Of a stretch of 64,000 nucleotides of DNA, positions 33,922-42,492 are shown piece after piece. The position numbers and the translations under genes are program-made. Below the pieces are notes generated by a model. The model searched no databases, was not told the DNA's origin, and saw nothing but the letters and a program-made list of their open reading frames with translations. The stretch spans positions 1 through 64,000 of the forward strand of contig JANXRV010000133.1 in NCBI GenBank assembly GCA_025356665.1, given 5' to 3'. The DNA is from CAITSH01 sp025356665 (GTDB lineage: Bacteria; Pseudomonadota; Gammaproteobacteria; Burkholderiales; SG8-39). Position 1 is the first letter of the stretch; the number at the start of each line of letters is the position of its first letter.

Positions 33922-34752
33922 TTAGTTCCCTTCAAATTTTGGTTTTCGTTTTGCGGCGAACGCCTCGAAGGCGCGGGTGAAATCCTGCGTTTGCATGCAA
34001 ATCGCCTGCGCCTGCGCTTCGGCCTCGATTGCTTCATCGAGGCCCATATTCCATTCCTGGTGCAGCATTTTCTTGGTCATGCCATGGGCAAAGGCCGGGC
34101 CTTCGGCCAGGGTGCTGGCCATCGCCTGCGCCTCGGCCAGCAAGTTCTCGCCGGTGCATAGTGTATTGAAAAATCCCCAGGCCAGCCCTTCTTCACCGCC
34201 GAGGCTGCGGCCGCTGTACAAAAGCTCGGAGGCGCGGCCCTGGCCGACCAGGCGCGGCAGCAGCGTGCAGGCGCCCATATCGCAGCCGGCGAGGCCGACG
34301 CGCGTGAACAGGAAGGCCACCTTCGCCGCAGTCGTGCCGTAACGCAGATCCGAGGCGAGGGCGATCATCGCGCCGGCGCCGGCGCAAATGCCGTCTATGG
34401 CCGAGATGACAGGCTGCGGGCAGTTGCGCATGGCCTTGATAAGGTCACCGGTCATGCGCGTGAACTCGAGCAGTTCGGGCATGCTCATTTTGGTCAGCGG
34501 ACCGATGATCTCGTGCACATCGCCGCCGGAGCAGAAGTTGCCGCCGGCGCCGCCAAAGACCACGGCGCGCACATCGGTGGCGTATTGCAGGCTGCGAAAC
34601 AGGTCGCGCAGTTCGGCGTAGGAATCAAAGGTCAGCGGGTTCTTGCGCTCGGGGCGGTTGAGCGTGATGGTCGCGACATTGCCCTCGACCTGCCAGAGGA
34701 AGTGTTCGGCCTGGTGCGTGGCGAAGGCGCGCTTGTGGTGGGCGATGCTCAT
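33922..34752 (-). CDS. Enoyl-CoA hydratase family protein
   Basis: A 276-residue crotonase-fold enzyme. ATITLNRPERKNPLT, an oxyanion-hole block GGNFCSGGDVHEI and AIDGICAGAGAMIALASDLRY are family landmarks. The start ATG overlaps the MarR-type stop in an ATGA arrangement, showing translational coupling. In the cluster it would hydrate the unsaturated CoA ester or take part in ring opening; the exact step is not visible. Confidence 0.93.
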   Translation of the reverse strand: MSIAHHKRAFATHQAEHFLWQVEGNVATITLNRPERKNPLTFDSYAELRDLFRSLQYATDVRAVVFGGAGGNFCSGGDVHEIIGPLTKMSMPELLEFTRMTGDLIKAMRNCPQPVISAIDGICAGAGAMIALASDLRYGTTAAKVAFLFTRVGLAGCDMGACTLLPRLVGQGRASELLYSGRSLGGEEGLAWGFFNTLCTGENLLAEAQAMASTLAEGPAFAHGMTKKMLHQEWNMGLDEAIEAEAQAQAICMQTQDFTRAFEAFAAKRKPKFEGN

Positions 34753-35366
34753 GGCTGTGTCCTTGTGTTGTGCTGTGCCGCGGTGTCGGTAACTTTACCG
34801 TCCTGGGCGAGTGCCTGCTTGAGTTCGCCCAGCAGGCCGTGCAGCTGCTTGCGGTCTTTCTCGCCGAGCTCGCCAAACAGGCCCGCGACCCATTGTTCGT
34901 GCTCGTGGGCCATACGCTGGAAGGCCTTGCGCCCGCCCGCGGTGAGCTTGACGATGTAGGCGCGCCGGTCCTGCGGCATGCCCTCGCGCGTCACCAGGCC
35001 TTCTTTGACCAGTTGGTCGGTGACGCCGGTGACGTTGCCACCGGTGACCATCAGGCGTTTGGAAATCTCGCCCATCTTGAGGCCCTCGGGATGGCGCTCT
35101 AGCTGGGCCATCAGGTCAAAGCGCGGCAGGGTGCAGTCAAAATTTTCGCGCAGGCGCGCGCGGATGCGCCCTTCTATGAGGTTGGTGCAGGTCAGCAGGC
35201 GCAGCCACAGGCGCAGCGCATCATGGTCGCTGCCGCGCGCGCGCGATTCCTGGTCGACAGATGCCGCGTTTATGGGTGCACTTTCGGCCGGCGTGCGTGT
35301 GCCCACCTTTGTGCCCAAGCGCGGGCTCACCCGTGTTATCACCCGTGTGCTTACCCTTGCGCTCAC
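34749..35366 (-). CDS. MarR family transcriptional regulator with a repeat-derived N-terminal extension
   Basis: A MarR domain (FDCTLPRFDLMAQLERHPEGLKMGEISKRLMVTGGNVTGVTDQLVKEGLV, wing REGMPQDRRAYIVKLT) occupies the last 150 or so residues. If translation starts at the GTG overlapping the SDR stop at 35363-35366, the first 25 residues are four-residue repeats (SARV, STRV, ITRV, SPRL, GTKV) encoded by a 12-bp array. A later start would give a normal-sized MarR. It lies inside the operon it probably controls, with aryl-CoA thioesters as likely effectors. Confidence 0.85.
   Translation of the reverse strand: MSARVSTRVITRVSPRLGTKVGTRTPAESAPINAASVDQESRARGSDHDALRLWLRLLTCTNLIEGRIRARLRENFDCTLPRFDLMAQLERHPEGLKMGEISKRLMVTGGNVTGVTDQLVKEGLVTREGMPQDRRAYIVKLTAGGRKAFQRMAHEHEQWVAGLFGELGEKDRKQLHGLLGELKQALAQDGKVTDTAAQHNTRTQP
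35292..35363. repeat. 12-bp tandem array inside the MarR N-terminus
   Basis: Units such as GTGCCCACCTTT, GTGCCCAAGCGC, CTCACCCGTGTT and ATCACCCGTGTG repeat with 12-base period. Because 12 is a multiple of three, the array can be translated without breaking frame. Confidence 0.75.
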
Positions 35367-36130
35367 ATCAGCTCCCCGCCGGCCACGGCGATGGACTGGC
35401 CGGTGATGGCTTCGGATCCGGGCAGCAGCAGCCACATCACGGCGTTGGCGACTTCGGCCGCTTGCACTATGCGCCCCTGCGGATTGCCGGCGGTGAGGAC
35501 GGCGCGCGCTTCGGTTTCGCTCTTGCCGGTTTTGGCAACGATGTTGGCGAGGGCGCCGGCGACGATGTCGGTTTCGGTATAGCCGGGGCAGACGGCGTTG
35601 ACGGTCACGCCCGACTTGGCCGTTTCGAGGGCAAGCGCGCGGGTCAGGCCGATGACGCCGTGCTTGGCTGCGCAGTAGGCGGCGACATAGGCGTAGCCCT
35701 TGAGCCCGGCGGTGCTGGCGATGTTGACGATGCGGCCGGAGCGGCGCGTCAGCATGCCCGGCAACACTTCGCGGCTGCACAGGTAGGTTCCGGTGAGGTT
35801 GACCCCCAGCATGGCGTTCCAGACATCGGTTCCGGTTTTGCCGAACGGCGCGCTGACAGCCTGCCCGGCGTTATTGACCAGGATGTCGATGCCGGCAAAG
35901 CGCTCAAGTATGGTTTTGAATGCGGCTGCGACTGCGGTCTCATCGCTGATGTCGGCGCAGACGGTGAGGGCGTCGGGCATGTCTTTGGCCTGCGCTTGCA
36001 GTCGCGGCAGATCGCGGCCGATCAGTGCCACGCGGGCGCCCTGGGCCACCAGCGCGCTGGCGATGGCCGCACCGATGCCGCGACCGGCGCCGGTTACGAC
36101 GGCGGTTTTGCCCGTCAGCGGTTTGTCCAT
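35363..36130 (-). CDS. Short-chain dehydrogenase (3-hydroxyacyl-CoA dehydrogenase-like)
   Basis: A 255-residue classical SDR: TGAGRGIGAAIA cofactor motif near residue 12, NNAGQA, catalytic serine in NIASTAG, and YCAAK. It ends with an IAVAGGELM tail. In aminobenzoate-type clusters an SDR oxidises the 3-hydroxyacyl-CoA. The stop overlaps the proposed MarR start. Confidence 0.92.
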   Translation of the reverse strand: MDKPLTGKTAVVTGAGRGIGAAIASALVAQGARVALIGRDLPRLQAQAKDMPDALTVCADISDETAVAAAFKTILERFAGIDILVNNAGQAVSAPFGKTGTDVWNAMLGVNLTGTYLCSREVLPGMLTRRSGRIVNIASTAGLKGYAYVAAYCAAKHGVIGLTRALALETAKSGVTVNAVCPGYTETDIVAGALANIVAKTGKSETEARAVLTAGNPQGRIVQAAEVANAVMWLLLPGSEAITGQSIAVAGGELM

Positions 36131-36157
36131 CGGGTGTTTCCGCGAAAGGCAGGCAAC

Positions 36158-36211
36158 ATGGGTGGCATGGGTGACATGGGTGACATGGGTGGCATGGGTG
36201 GCATGGGCACG
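36158..36211. repeat. 9-bp tandem array
   Basis: Six units ATGGGTGGC or ATGGGTGAC (the last ATGGGCACG) run head to tail just upstream of the SDR start. The leader of the SDR-MarR-hydratase operon therefore contains the array. Confidence 0.93.
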
Positions 36212-36314
36212 GGAGAAAATTCAGGCCGAAATTAGTTTAAACCTAAATTATCCCGGCGAACAGCCGCGCGCGGCGCCGCTCAAGCCGGCGCGCGCGCAGG
36301 TGGAGGTGGAGAGC

Positions 36315-37100
36315 CTAGCCGACGCGCGACAGGAAGCCGCTTAGCACCGCATTGAAGGCGGCCGGCTGCTCAATGTTGGAAATGTGCGCCGCCGCGGCAA
36401 TGATGGCCAGTTCCGAGCCGGGCATGGCCTCATGGATGACGCGGGCCATGGCCACCGGCGTGCCCGGATCATCGGCACCGACGATGACAATCGTCGGACA
36501 TTTGATTTCTTTCAGGCGGGCTGTTGAATTGATATGCGGCAGGGCCTGGCAGCAACCGCCGTAGCCGGCCACCGGCGTGCTGTGGATCATCTGCCCGACG
36601 GTTTTCATCAGCGCAGGGTTGGCGGCGCGGAACGGCTCGGTAAACCAGCGTGAGAGTGTCGCATCGACCACCGCCGCCATGCCTTTTTCCTGCGTGATGC
36701 GCACGCGCTCCATCCAGTTCGCCAGGGCGTTTTCGCCGTAGAAGCTGGTGGTGTCGCACAGGGCGAGGCTTTTGAACACGCCGGGGTATTTGAGTGCAAA
36801 GGTCTGGCCGATCATGCCGCCCATCGACAGGCCGACAAAATGCGTTTGCTTCACGCCCAGGCCCTCGAGCAAGGCCTTGAGGTCGTCGGCAAGCGTGTCC
36901 AGCGTGTAGGCGCCGGCGGGTGCGCCGCTCTGGCCGTGGCCGCGCGTGTCGTAGCGCAGCACGGTGAAATGTTTCGACAGCGCGGCGGCCTGCTCATCCC
37001 AGGAGCTGAGGTTGCAGGCGAGCGAGTGGCTGAAGGTGATCCACGGGCCGCTGCCCGCGACGGTGTAGTTGGTTTCGATGCCGTTGGTGCTTATTTTCAT
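36315..37100 (-). CDS. Alpha/beta hydrolase, 3-oxoadipate enol-lactonase-like
   Basis: A 261-residue PcaD-like hydrolase. HSLACNLSSWDEQAAALSKHFTVLRYDTRGHGQS, the nucleophile elbow GLSMGGMIGQ, a GADDPGTPV aspartate and AAAHISNIEQP histidine make the triad. It hydrolyses an enol-lactone or related ester, fitting ring-cleavage chemistry. It is the first gene of the minus-strand aromatic cluster, separated from the SDR by 184 bases that hold the 9-bp array. Confidence 0.92.
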   Translation of the reverse strand: MKISTNGIETNYTVAGSGPWITFSHSLACNLSSWDEQAAALSKHFTVLRYDTRGHGQSGAPAGAYTLDTLADDLKALLEGLGVKQTHFVGLSMGGMIGQTFALKYPGVFKSLALCDTTSFYGENALANWMERVRITQEKGMAAVVDATLSRWFTEPFRAANPALMKTVGQMIHSTPVAGYGGCCQALPHINSTARLKEIKCPTIVIVGADDPGTPVAMARVIHEAMPGSELAIIAAAAHISNIEQPAAFNAVLSGFLSRVG

Positions 37101-37184
37101 GGCGCGCTTCTGCTTAGGGTTGGAGTCGGAACGGGCGCCGATGCTAGCACGGCGCCGGCGCGGTTTTTGCAGCTGGCGCTGTGC

Positions 37185-37904
37185 TCAGGTGAGTCCCAGC
37201 GCGGTTTTTTGTTTGGCGATCAGCTCGGCTATGCCCAGTTCGGCCAACGCCAGCAGCCGGTCCATTTCGAGGCGCGAAAAAGGCGCGCCTTCGGCGGTGC
37301 CCTGCACTTCGACAAAGCCGTTTGATCCGGTCATCACCACGTTCATGTCGGTGTCGCAGGAGGAGTCTTCCGGGTAGTCCAGATCGAGCACGGGCACGCC
37401 CCCGACCACGCCGACAGACACGGCGGCGATGTGGTCGCGAATCGGCGAGGCGGAAATGAGCCCGCCCTTGAGAAGCGTGGCAATGGCGTCATGCAGCGCG
37501 ACAAAGCTGCCGGTGATGGCCGCGGTGCGCGTGCCGCCGTCGGCCTGCAGCACGTCGCAGTCAAGTTGTATGGTGCGCTCACCGAGGGCGGTGAGGTTGG
37601 TGACGGCACGCAGGCTGCGGCCGATGAGGCGCTGGATTTCCTGGGTGCGCCCCGACTGTTTGCCGCGCGCCGCCTCGCGATCGGAGCGGGTGTGGGTCGA
37701 GCGCGGCAGCATGCCGTACTCGGCGGTGAGCCAGCCCTGGCCCTTGCCTTTTAGAAAGCCCGGCACCCGTTCTTCGACGCTGGCGGTGCATAAGACCTTG
37801 GTGTCGCCAAAGGCGATGAGCACCGAGCCCTCGGCGTGTTTGGTGTAGCCGCGGGTGATGCTCACGTCGCGCATTTGTTGGGGGCTTCGTCCTGATGGGC
37901 GCAT
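37185..37904 (-). CDS. rph: Ribonuclease PH
   Basis: A 239-residue phosphorolytic exoribonuclease that trims tRNA 3' ends. MRPSGRSPQQMRDVSITRGYTKHAEGSVLIAFGDTKVLCTASVE at the start, SGRTQEIQRLIGRSLRAV and DCDVLQADGGTRTAAITGS are diagnostic. ATG 37904 gives the normal length; an upstream in-frame ATG adds an atypical histidine-rich stretch. It marks the return to core genes. Confidence 0.96.
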   Translation of the reverse strand: MRPSGRSPQQMRDVSITRGYTKHAEGSVLIAFGDTKVLCTASVEERVPGFLKGKGQGWLTAEYGMLPRSTHTRSDREAARGKQSGRTQEIQRLIGRSLRAVTNLTALGERTIQLDCDVLQADGGTRTAAITGSFVALHDAIATLLKGGLISASPIRDHIAAVSVGVVGGVPVLDLDYPEDSSCDTDMNVVMTGSNGFVEVQGTAEGAPFSRLEMDRLLALAELGIAELIAKQKTALGLT

Positions 37905-38077
37905 GAATGGGTGCTCCGGGTGGTGGGTGTTGTGGTGTGGGCGCCGCCGCACGGGTGCGCGACGACGGGGGAAGGCGGTGTGTCCTGAATTTGCAATGTT
38001 GCGATGTAGCGCTACTTTGGCGTTGCGGCATGCCGCAGGCCGATTTTACGCAGCGTGGTGGATTTGCGTAAGCGCCC

Positions 38078-39013
38078 TTATTGCGGTGGTTTGCCCGTGT
38101 TCTTGCGCAAGGCGATGCGGATCTCTTCTATGGCGCGCTCGATTTCCTCGTCGGTGAGGTCGCTGCCGCGGCCAACGGCAGGCTCGGTGCGGCCAAAGTC
38201 CTCGATCTGCGTGGAGAACTGGCCCAGTTCCAGGGTTTGCGTGGAAACGTCGCCCGGAAGGCCGGCCTCGGGGTAGCTTTCAAGCCAGTGGATGGCGAGG
38301 GCGGAGATATTGTCGCTGTCCTTGCCGGCGCGCGATTCGGCCTGCGTTATCAGATCGGGCACCGACTTCATGAGATTGCCCTTGAGCAGGGCGGCGCAGA
38401 TGAGGCGTGCGTTGAGCGGCCCCCACAGGCCGTCGCTGCATAGCAGCAGCGAGTCGCCCTCTTGCAGCACGGTCTTGCGCGAAATATCCACCTGCGGCGG
38501 CGCTTGCGAGCCGAGGCAGTTGTAGATCTTGTTGCGCTCCGGATGCACCGCCACCGCCTCTTCGCGGATGCGCCCCGCGTCCACCAGCATTTGCACGCGC
38601 GAGTGATCCTTGGTTTGCGCGTGCACCTGGCCGTTGCGCACGAGATAGAGGCGCGAGTCGCCGACATGCGCCCAGTAGGCGATCGAATCCTGGACGATGC
38701 AGGCGACGCAGGTGGTACGCGGCGTGTCCTCGAGTTTGCGCGTGGCGGCGTAATCGAGGATGGCGTGGTGGGCGTTGGTGATCGAGTTGATCAGGAACAA
38801 AAAGGGGTCGGCGAGCCGGGTCTGGGCTTCGCGTTCGAACGCCTCGATGAGAAACTGCACGGTGATTTGCGCCGCGACCTCGCCGTGAAGGTGGCCGCCC
38901 ATGCCGTCGGCCAGCACCAGCATCAGCGCATCGCGGCTGTAGCTGTAGGCGAGCCTGTCCTGGTTGGTCTTGCGCCCGCCGCGCCGGCTTTCCTGGTAGA
39001 TGGAGAATTTCAT
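38078..39013 (-). CDS. PP2C family protein Ser/Thr phosphatase
   Basis: A 311-residue metal-dependent phosphatase: QESRRGGRKTNQDR, the DGMGGH metal motif near residue 37, WAHVGDSRLYLVRNG, LCSDGLWG and AGKDSDNISAL. No membrane segment is seen, so it is cytoplasmic. It follows the protein kinase gene after 15 bases on the same strand, forming an opposing kinase-phosphatase pair next to rph and yicC. Confidence 0.94.
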   Translation of the reverse strand: MKFSIYQESRRGGRKTNQDRLAYSYSRDALMLVLADGMGGHLHGEVAAQITVQFLIEAFEREAQTRLADPFLFLINSITNAHHAILDYAATRKLEDTPRTTCVACIVQDSIAYWAHVGDSRLYLVRNGQVHAQTKDHSRVQMLVDAGRIREEAVAVHPERNKIYNCLGSQAPPQVDISRKTVLQEGDSLLLCSDGLWGPLNARLICAALLKGNLMKSVPDLITQAESRAGKDSDNISALAIHWLESYPEAGLPGDVSTQTLELGQFSTQIEDFGRTEPAVGRGSDLTDEEIERAIEEIRIALRKNTGKPPQ

Positions 39014-39028
39014 CGCTGTGAGCCTTGC

Positions 39029-39979
39029 TCAGATCTTGGGCCGTGCCAGGCGCATGAAGGTCTCGCGCAGGTTCTCCATGATGCCGGCCTTGCCGCCGGT
39101 CTCCGGATCTTTTTCCCGCAACAGCACTTTTTGCAGCGACAGCACGCTTTGCGGCCGTTTCATGTGGTCCATTTGCAGGCACCAGTCTATGGTCTCGAGC
39201 AGGTGGCGGCTGTATTTGCCGGAAAACAGCTTGGTCGCCGAGACGTAGCGGTCGCGCTCGATGCGCGCGTCCGCCGACTGCGGCGCCACGCCGGCGAGGC
39301 TGGCGTACATGCTCGCGCCGACCGAATAGATGTCGCTCCAGGGGCCGAGCAATTCGCGGTTCTTGTACTGCTCCGGTGGCGCGAAGCCCGGCGTGTACAT
39401 GGGGTTGAGGCGCAAACCCTCTGCCGTGAGCGTCTGTCGCGCCGCGCCAAAGTCGATCAGCAGCGGCGTGCCATCGTTGCGGATGTAGATGTTGGCCGGC
39501 TTGATGTCAAGGTGCAGCAATTTGTTGGTGTGCACCTCACGCAGGCCGTTGAGCAGTGCGGTGAAGACGTGGCGCAGGAAGGTCTCGCGGATGGTGCCGC
39601 GGCGCGCCTGGATGTGTTCCTGCAGGGTGCGTCCGCGTTCGTAGCGCATCACCATGTAGACGGTCTCGTTGGCCCGGAAAAAATTGAGCACGCGCACGAC
39701 GTTGGGGTGGGACAGGCGGGCGAGCGAGCGGCCTTCCTCGAAAAAACATTTCATGCCGTAGCGGAAGGTGGCGATATTCTCGTCTGCGATGGATGGCAGG
39801 GCGTCGCCCCCGCGCCGCAAGGCGAGGGAGCTTGGGAGGTATTCCTTGATCGCCACCGGCTGCTCGTTTTCATCGCTGGCGAGGTAGACGATGGAAAAGC
39901 CGCCGCAGGACAACACGCGCGTGACCTTGTAGTTCTGCAGTTGATAGCCATCGGGCAAAGGTTGGTTGGCTTGCGATGG
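39029..39979 (-). CDS. Serine/threonine protein kinase
   Basis: A 316-residue Hanks-type kinase: glycine loop LSCGGFSIVYLA, Lys46 in VAIKEYL, catalytic loop HLDIKPANI, IDFGAAR and TPGFAPPEQY. The residue before the catalytic aspartate is leucine rather than arginine, so it is a non-RD kinase. It has no transmembrane or PASTA segment. ATG 39979 is chosen as the nearest ATG before the domain; upstream in-frame codons are possible. Confidence 0.92.
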   Translation of the reverse strand, partial: PSQANQPLPDGYQLQNYKVTRVLSCGGFSIVYLASDENEQPVAIKEYLPSSLALRRGGDALPSIADENIATFRYGMKCFFEEGRSLARLSHPNVVRVLNFFRANETVYMVMRYERGRTLQEHIQARRGTIRETFLRHVFTALLNGLREVHTNKLLHLDIKPANIYIRNDGTPLLIDFGAARQTLTAEGLRLNPMYTPGFAPPEQYKNRELLGPWSDIYSVGASMYASLAGVAPQSADARIERDRYVSATKLFSGKYSRHLLETIDWCLQMDHMKRPQSVLSLQKVLLREKDPETGGKAGIMENLRETFMRLARPKI

Positions 39980-40408
39980 CATGGAATGCGCTTGGCAGTT
40001 ATGATGAACGACTTGGTTTTGAACAAAGACCGGCAGGCAAGAGGAGGTTGGCGGGAGGCTTGGGTGTTTGTGCATGCCGTGATGATTGCGGCTGCACCGA
40101 AACGCTTTGAAGCGGCCTGTGCTTGAGCATACTGCAGCCATGCAGCGGCATCCGTATTGTGTCCTGGCATTGCGCTGGTTCTGCAGCCATTACGCACCGC
40201 CGAGCATCGTGTTGGCAATGATTTTCTGGCTTTGTAGCGGCAAAGTAAAGTGCCTTCGAATTTGCACAGGGATTTGTTCACATGTTTGCTTATTCAACTT
40301 GTCCGCCGCTGTTCCCATTGGCAACCCTGCCAACCCTGTAACCCTTATCACTCTTGTCACCCCGCCAACCACTTCCACCACATTCACAATAGCCTCAAGA
40401 GATTGCCC
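39980..40408. other. Divergent spacer between kinase and yicC
   Basis: About 430 bases without a gene. It must hold promoters for the kinase-phosphatase pair and for yicC, but none is clear by eye. The right part contains the degenerate 9-bp array at 40320-40382. Confidence 0.55.
40320..40382. repeat. Degenerate 9-bp tandem array
   Basis: Units GGCAACCCT, GCCAACCCT, GTAACCCTT, ATCACTCTT, GTCACCCCG, CCAACCACT and TCCACCACA keep a 9-base register just upstream of yicC. Confidence 0.75.
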
Positions 40409-41275
40409 ATGATCGCAAGCATGACAGGGTATGCCGCGCTGACCGGCGACCTCCCGCAGGGTGCGTTGCAGCTCGAAATCAAGAGCGTCAACAGCCGTTT
40501 TCTCGATATCCAGTTTCGCATCGGCGAGGAGCTGAGAAGCCTTGAGCCGGCGCTGCGCGAATTGATTGCCGCGCAGGTGACGCGCGGCAAGGTCGATTGC
40601 CGGCTGGGCTTTACGCCGCGCCTGCAGGCCGGTGCAAGCCTGGCCCTCGATCGCGACTTGCTCTTGCGCGTGGCGGCGCTCGCGCGCGAGGCGCAGGCGG
40701 CGGTGCCCGAGGCGCAGCCGCTGCGCATTGGCGAATTGCTGCACTGGCCGGGTGTTCTGGCCGGCAACGAGGTATCGCTGGACGCCTTGCGCGAACCGGC
40801 GCTGGCGCTGGCCAGGCGCGGCATGGACGAGCTGGCGGCGACGCGCCAGCGTGAAGGTGCCAAGCTGGGGCAGATGATTCTGGAGCGCGTTGATGCGATG
40901 CGCGGCAAGGTCGCCGTCTTGGTGCCGTTGATGCCACAGATTGTCGCGGCTTACCAGGAAAGGCTCTCGTTAAAATTGCGTGAGGTGCTGGCAACGGGCG
41001 ATGAGGAGCGCATCCGCCAGGAGGTTGCGCTCTATGGCGTGAAAATCGACATCGCCGAGGAATTGTCGCGGCTCTCCACCCACCTTGACGAGGTGCAGCG
41101 GGTCATCGCCAAGGGCGGCGCGGCCGGCAAGCGCCTGGATTTTTTGATGCAGGAGCTCAATCGCGAAGCCAACACCCTTGGCTCAAAATCAGTGGCCAAG
41201 GAATTGTCCGAAACCGCCATCGAGCTCAAACTGCTGATCGAGCAGATGCGCGAGCAAATCCAGAATATCGAGTAA
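40409..41275 (+). CDS. yicC: YicC family endoribonuclease
   Basis: A 288-residue YicC protein. MIASMTGYA at the start, ALQLEIKSVNSRFLDIQFR and the C-terminal GKRLDFLMQELNREANTLGSKS are invariant family blocks. YicC-type proteins are endoribonucleases that act on small and messenger RNAs. Its place directly upstream of gmk is widely conserved. Confidence 0.95.
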   Translation: MIASMTGYAALTGDLPQGALQLEIKSVNSRFLDIQFRIGEELRSLEPALRELIAAQVTRGKVDCRLGFTPRLQAGASLALDRDLLLRVAALAREAQAAVPEAQPLRIGELLHWPGVLAGNEVSLDALREPALALARRGMDELAATRQREGAKLGQMILERVDAMRGKVAVLVPLMPQIVAAYQERLSLKLREVLATGDEERIRQEVALYGVKIDIAEELSRLSTHLDEVQRVIAKGGAAGKRLDFLMQELNREANTLGSKSVAKELSETAIELKLLIEQMREQIQNIE

Positions 41276-41277
41276 CC

Positions 41278-41386
41278 CGGGAAATGGTGAATCGGAAATG
41301 GTAACTGGTGCGCTTATGCCAACAATGCCGCAGCACCGCCGCGAATCGGCGGGGTACCATTCCCTATTCCCCATTTGCCATTTACC
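41278..41386. repeat. Imperfect inverted GGAAATGG/CCATTTCC-type repeats
   Basis: The yicC-gmk spacer has GGGAAATGGTGAATCGG on the left and CCCTATTCCCCATTTGCC on the right, roughly complementary, around a GC-rich centre. It also contains CCGCCGCGAATCGGCGG, a strong local hairpin. It carries no gene. Confidence 0.55.
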
Positions 41387-41389
41387 AAC

Positions 41390-41989
41390 ATGACCGGCTC
41401 CCTGTTTATCGTTTGCGCACCATCGGGTGCGGGCAAATCCTCACTCGTCAATGCGATGCTCAAAGAGGTTCCCGGGCTGGCCTTGTCGGTGTCGTACACG
41501 ACACGCGCGCCGCGCCCGGGCGAGGCCGACGGTCGCGAGTACCATTTTGTCGACCATCCCACGTTTGCCCGCATGCTGGCGGCGGGCGAGTTTCTGGAAA
41601 GCGCCGAGGTGCACGGCAACCGCTATGGCACATCGCAGGCCTGGATCAGCGCAAGACGTGCCGAGGGCATTGATATTGTTCTGGAAATAGACTGGCAGGG
41701 GGCGCAGCAGGTGCGCCAGATATTCCCCGATGTGATCGGCATTTTCATCCTGGCGCCCTCGCTTGCCGAGTTGGAGCGGCGGGTGCGTGCCCGCGGTGGC
41801 GATAGCGAAGAGGCCATAAAGCGCCGCATGGCGGCCGCTTCGGATGAAATGGGCCACGCTGCGGAATTCAATTATGTTATTATTAATCAGGACTTTGAAG
41901 AGGCAAAGTGGGACATGGTCGCGGTCGTGCGTGCGAACCGTCTTGGTCTGGCCCGGCAAAGCGCAACACACCCTGATTTGTTCAAATAA
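41390..41989 (+). CDS. gmk: Guanylate kinase
   Basis: A 199-residue enzyme converting GMP to GDP. The P-loop APSGAGKSSL begins near residue 9, and SVSYTTRAPRPGEADGREYHFV and EIDWQGAQQVR are diagnostic. ATG 41390 gives the family length; an ATG five codons earlier lies in the repeat-rich spacer. It precedes rpoZ. Confidence 0.97.
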   Translation: MTGSLFIVCAPSGAGKSSLVNAMLKEVPGLALSVSYTTRAPRPGEADGREYHFVDHPTFARMLAAGEFLESAEVHGNRYGTSQAWISARRAEGIDIVLEIDWQGAQQVRQIFPDVIGIFILAPSLAELERRVRARGGDSEEAIKRRMAAASDEMGHAAEFNYVIINQDFEEAKWDMVAVVRANRLGLARQSATHPDLFK

Positions 41990-42132
41990 TCAGGCAGAGC
42001 AATCGAATGCCTGAGCGGCTATTCGAGCGCTTGGGCGGACATTCTCGCGGTAAAGCCGCAGCACCGATTGCCCGCCTGGCAACGCAACAGCAGCAATCAC
42101 TCAGACTCAGCAGTTTTTGATAAGGATTCGCC

Positions 42133-42342
42133 ATGGCACGCATTACCGTAGATGACTGCATGAAAGATATTCACAATCGTTTTCAGCTGACCCTCGCCGC
42201 AACCTATCGCGCGCGCCAGTTGGCACAGGGCGGCGCGCCGCTGGTGGAACCCAATCGCGACAAGCCGACCGTGATCGCGCTGCGCGAAATCGCCGCAGGC
42301 AAGGTCGGCCTGGAAATGCTTAACCGCGCCAACCTTGCCTGA
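42133..42342 (+). CDS. rpoZ: RNA polymerase omega subunit
   Basis: A 69-residue protein: MARITVDDCMKDIHNRFQLTLAATYRARQLAQG and KPTVIALREIAAGKVG match RpoZ exactly in layout. It helps assemble RNA polymerase and forms part of a ppGpp site. Being next to spoT is the usual order. A GATAAGGATT ribosome-binding region precedes it. Confidence 0.97.
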   Translation: MARITVDDCMKDIHNRFQLTLAATYRARQLAQGGAPLVEPNRDKPTVIALREIAAGKVGLEMLNRANLA

Positions 42343-42390
42343 GCAAGGACCGGTTGAAATCGGACTGTGCCATTTGTTTTTGTTCCATTG

Positions 42391-42435
42391 ACTCCGGTCA
42401 CTACGATCACTCCGGTGATCCCGGTGACGCCGGTG
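42391..42435. repeat. 9-bp tandem array between rpoZ and spoT
   Basis: Five units, ACTCCGGTC, ACTACGATC, ACTCCGGTG, ATCCCGGTG and ACGCCGGTG, keep perfect 9-base register. Confidence 0.9.
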
Positions 42436-42440
42436 AAACT

Positions 42441-42464
42441 GCGCGCCGCTGCCTAGCGGCGCGC
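42441..42464. terminator. Hairpin between rpoZ and spoT
   Basis: GCGCGCCGCT and AGCGGCGCGC form a perfect 10-base stem with a GCCT loop. It lacks a T run, so it may only stabilise the rpoZ mRNA end or pause transcription before spoT. Confidence 0.5.
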
Positions 42465-42492
42465 GCTTAGCGCACACGGGTAGGGGCTGCCC

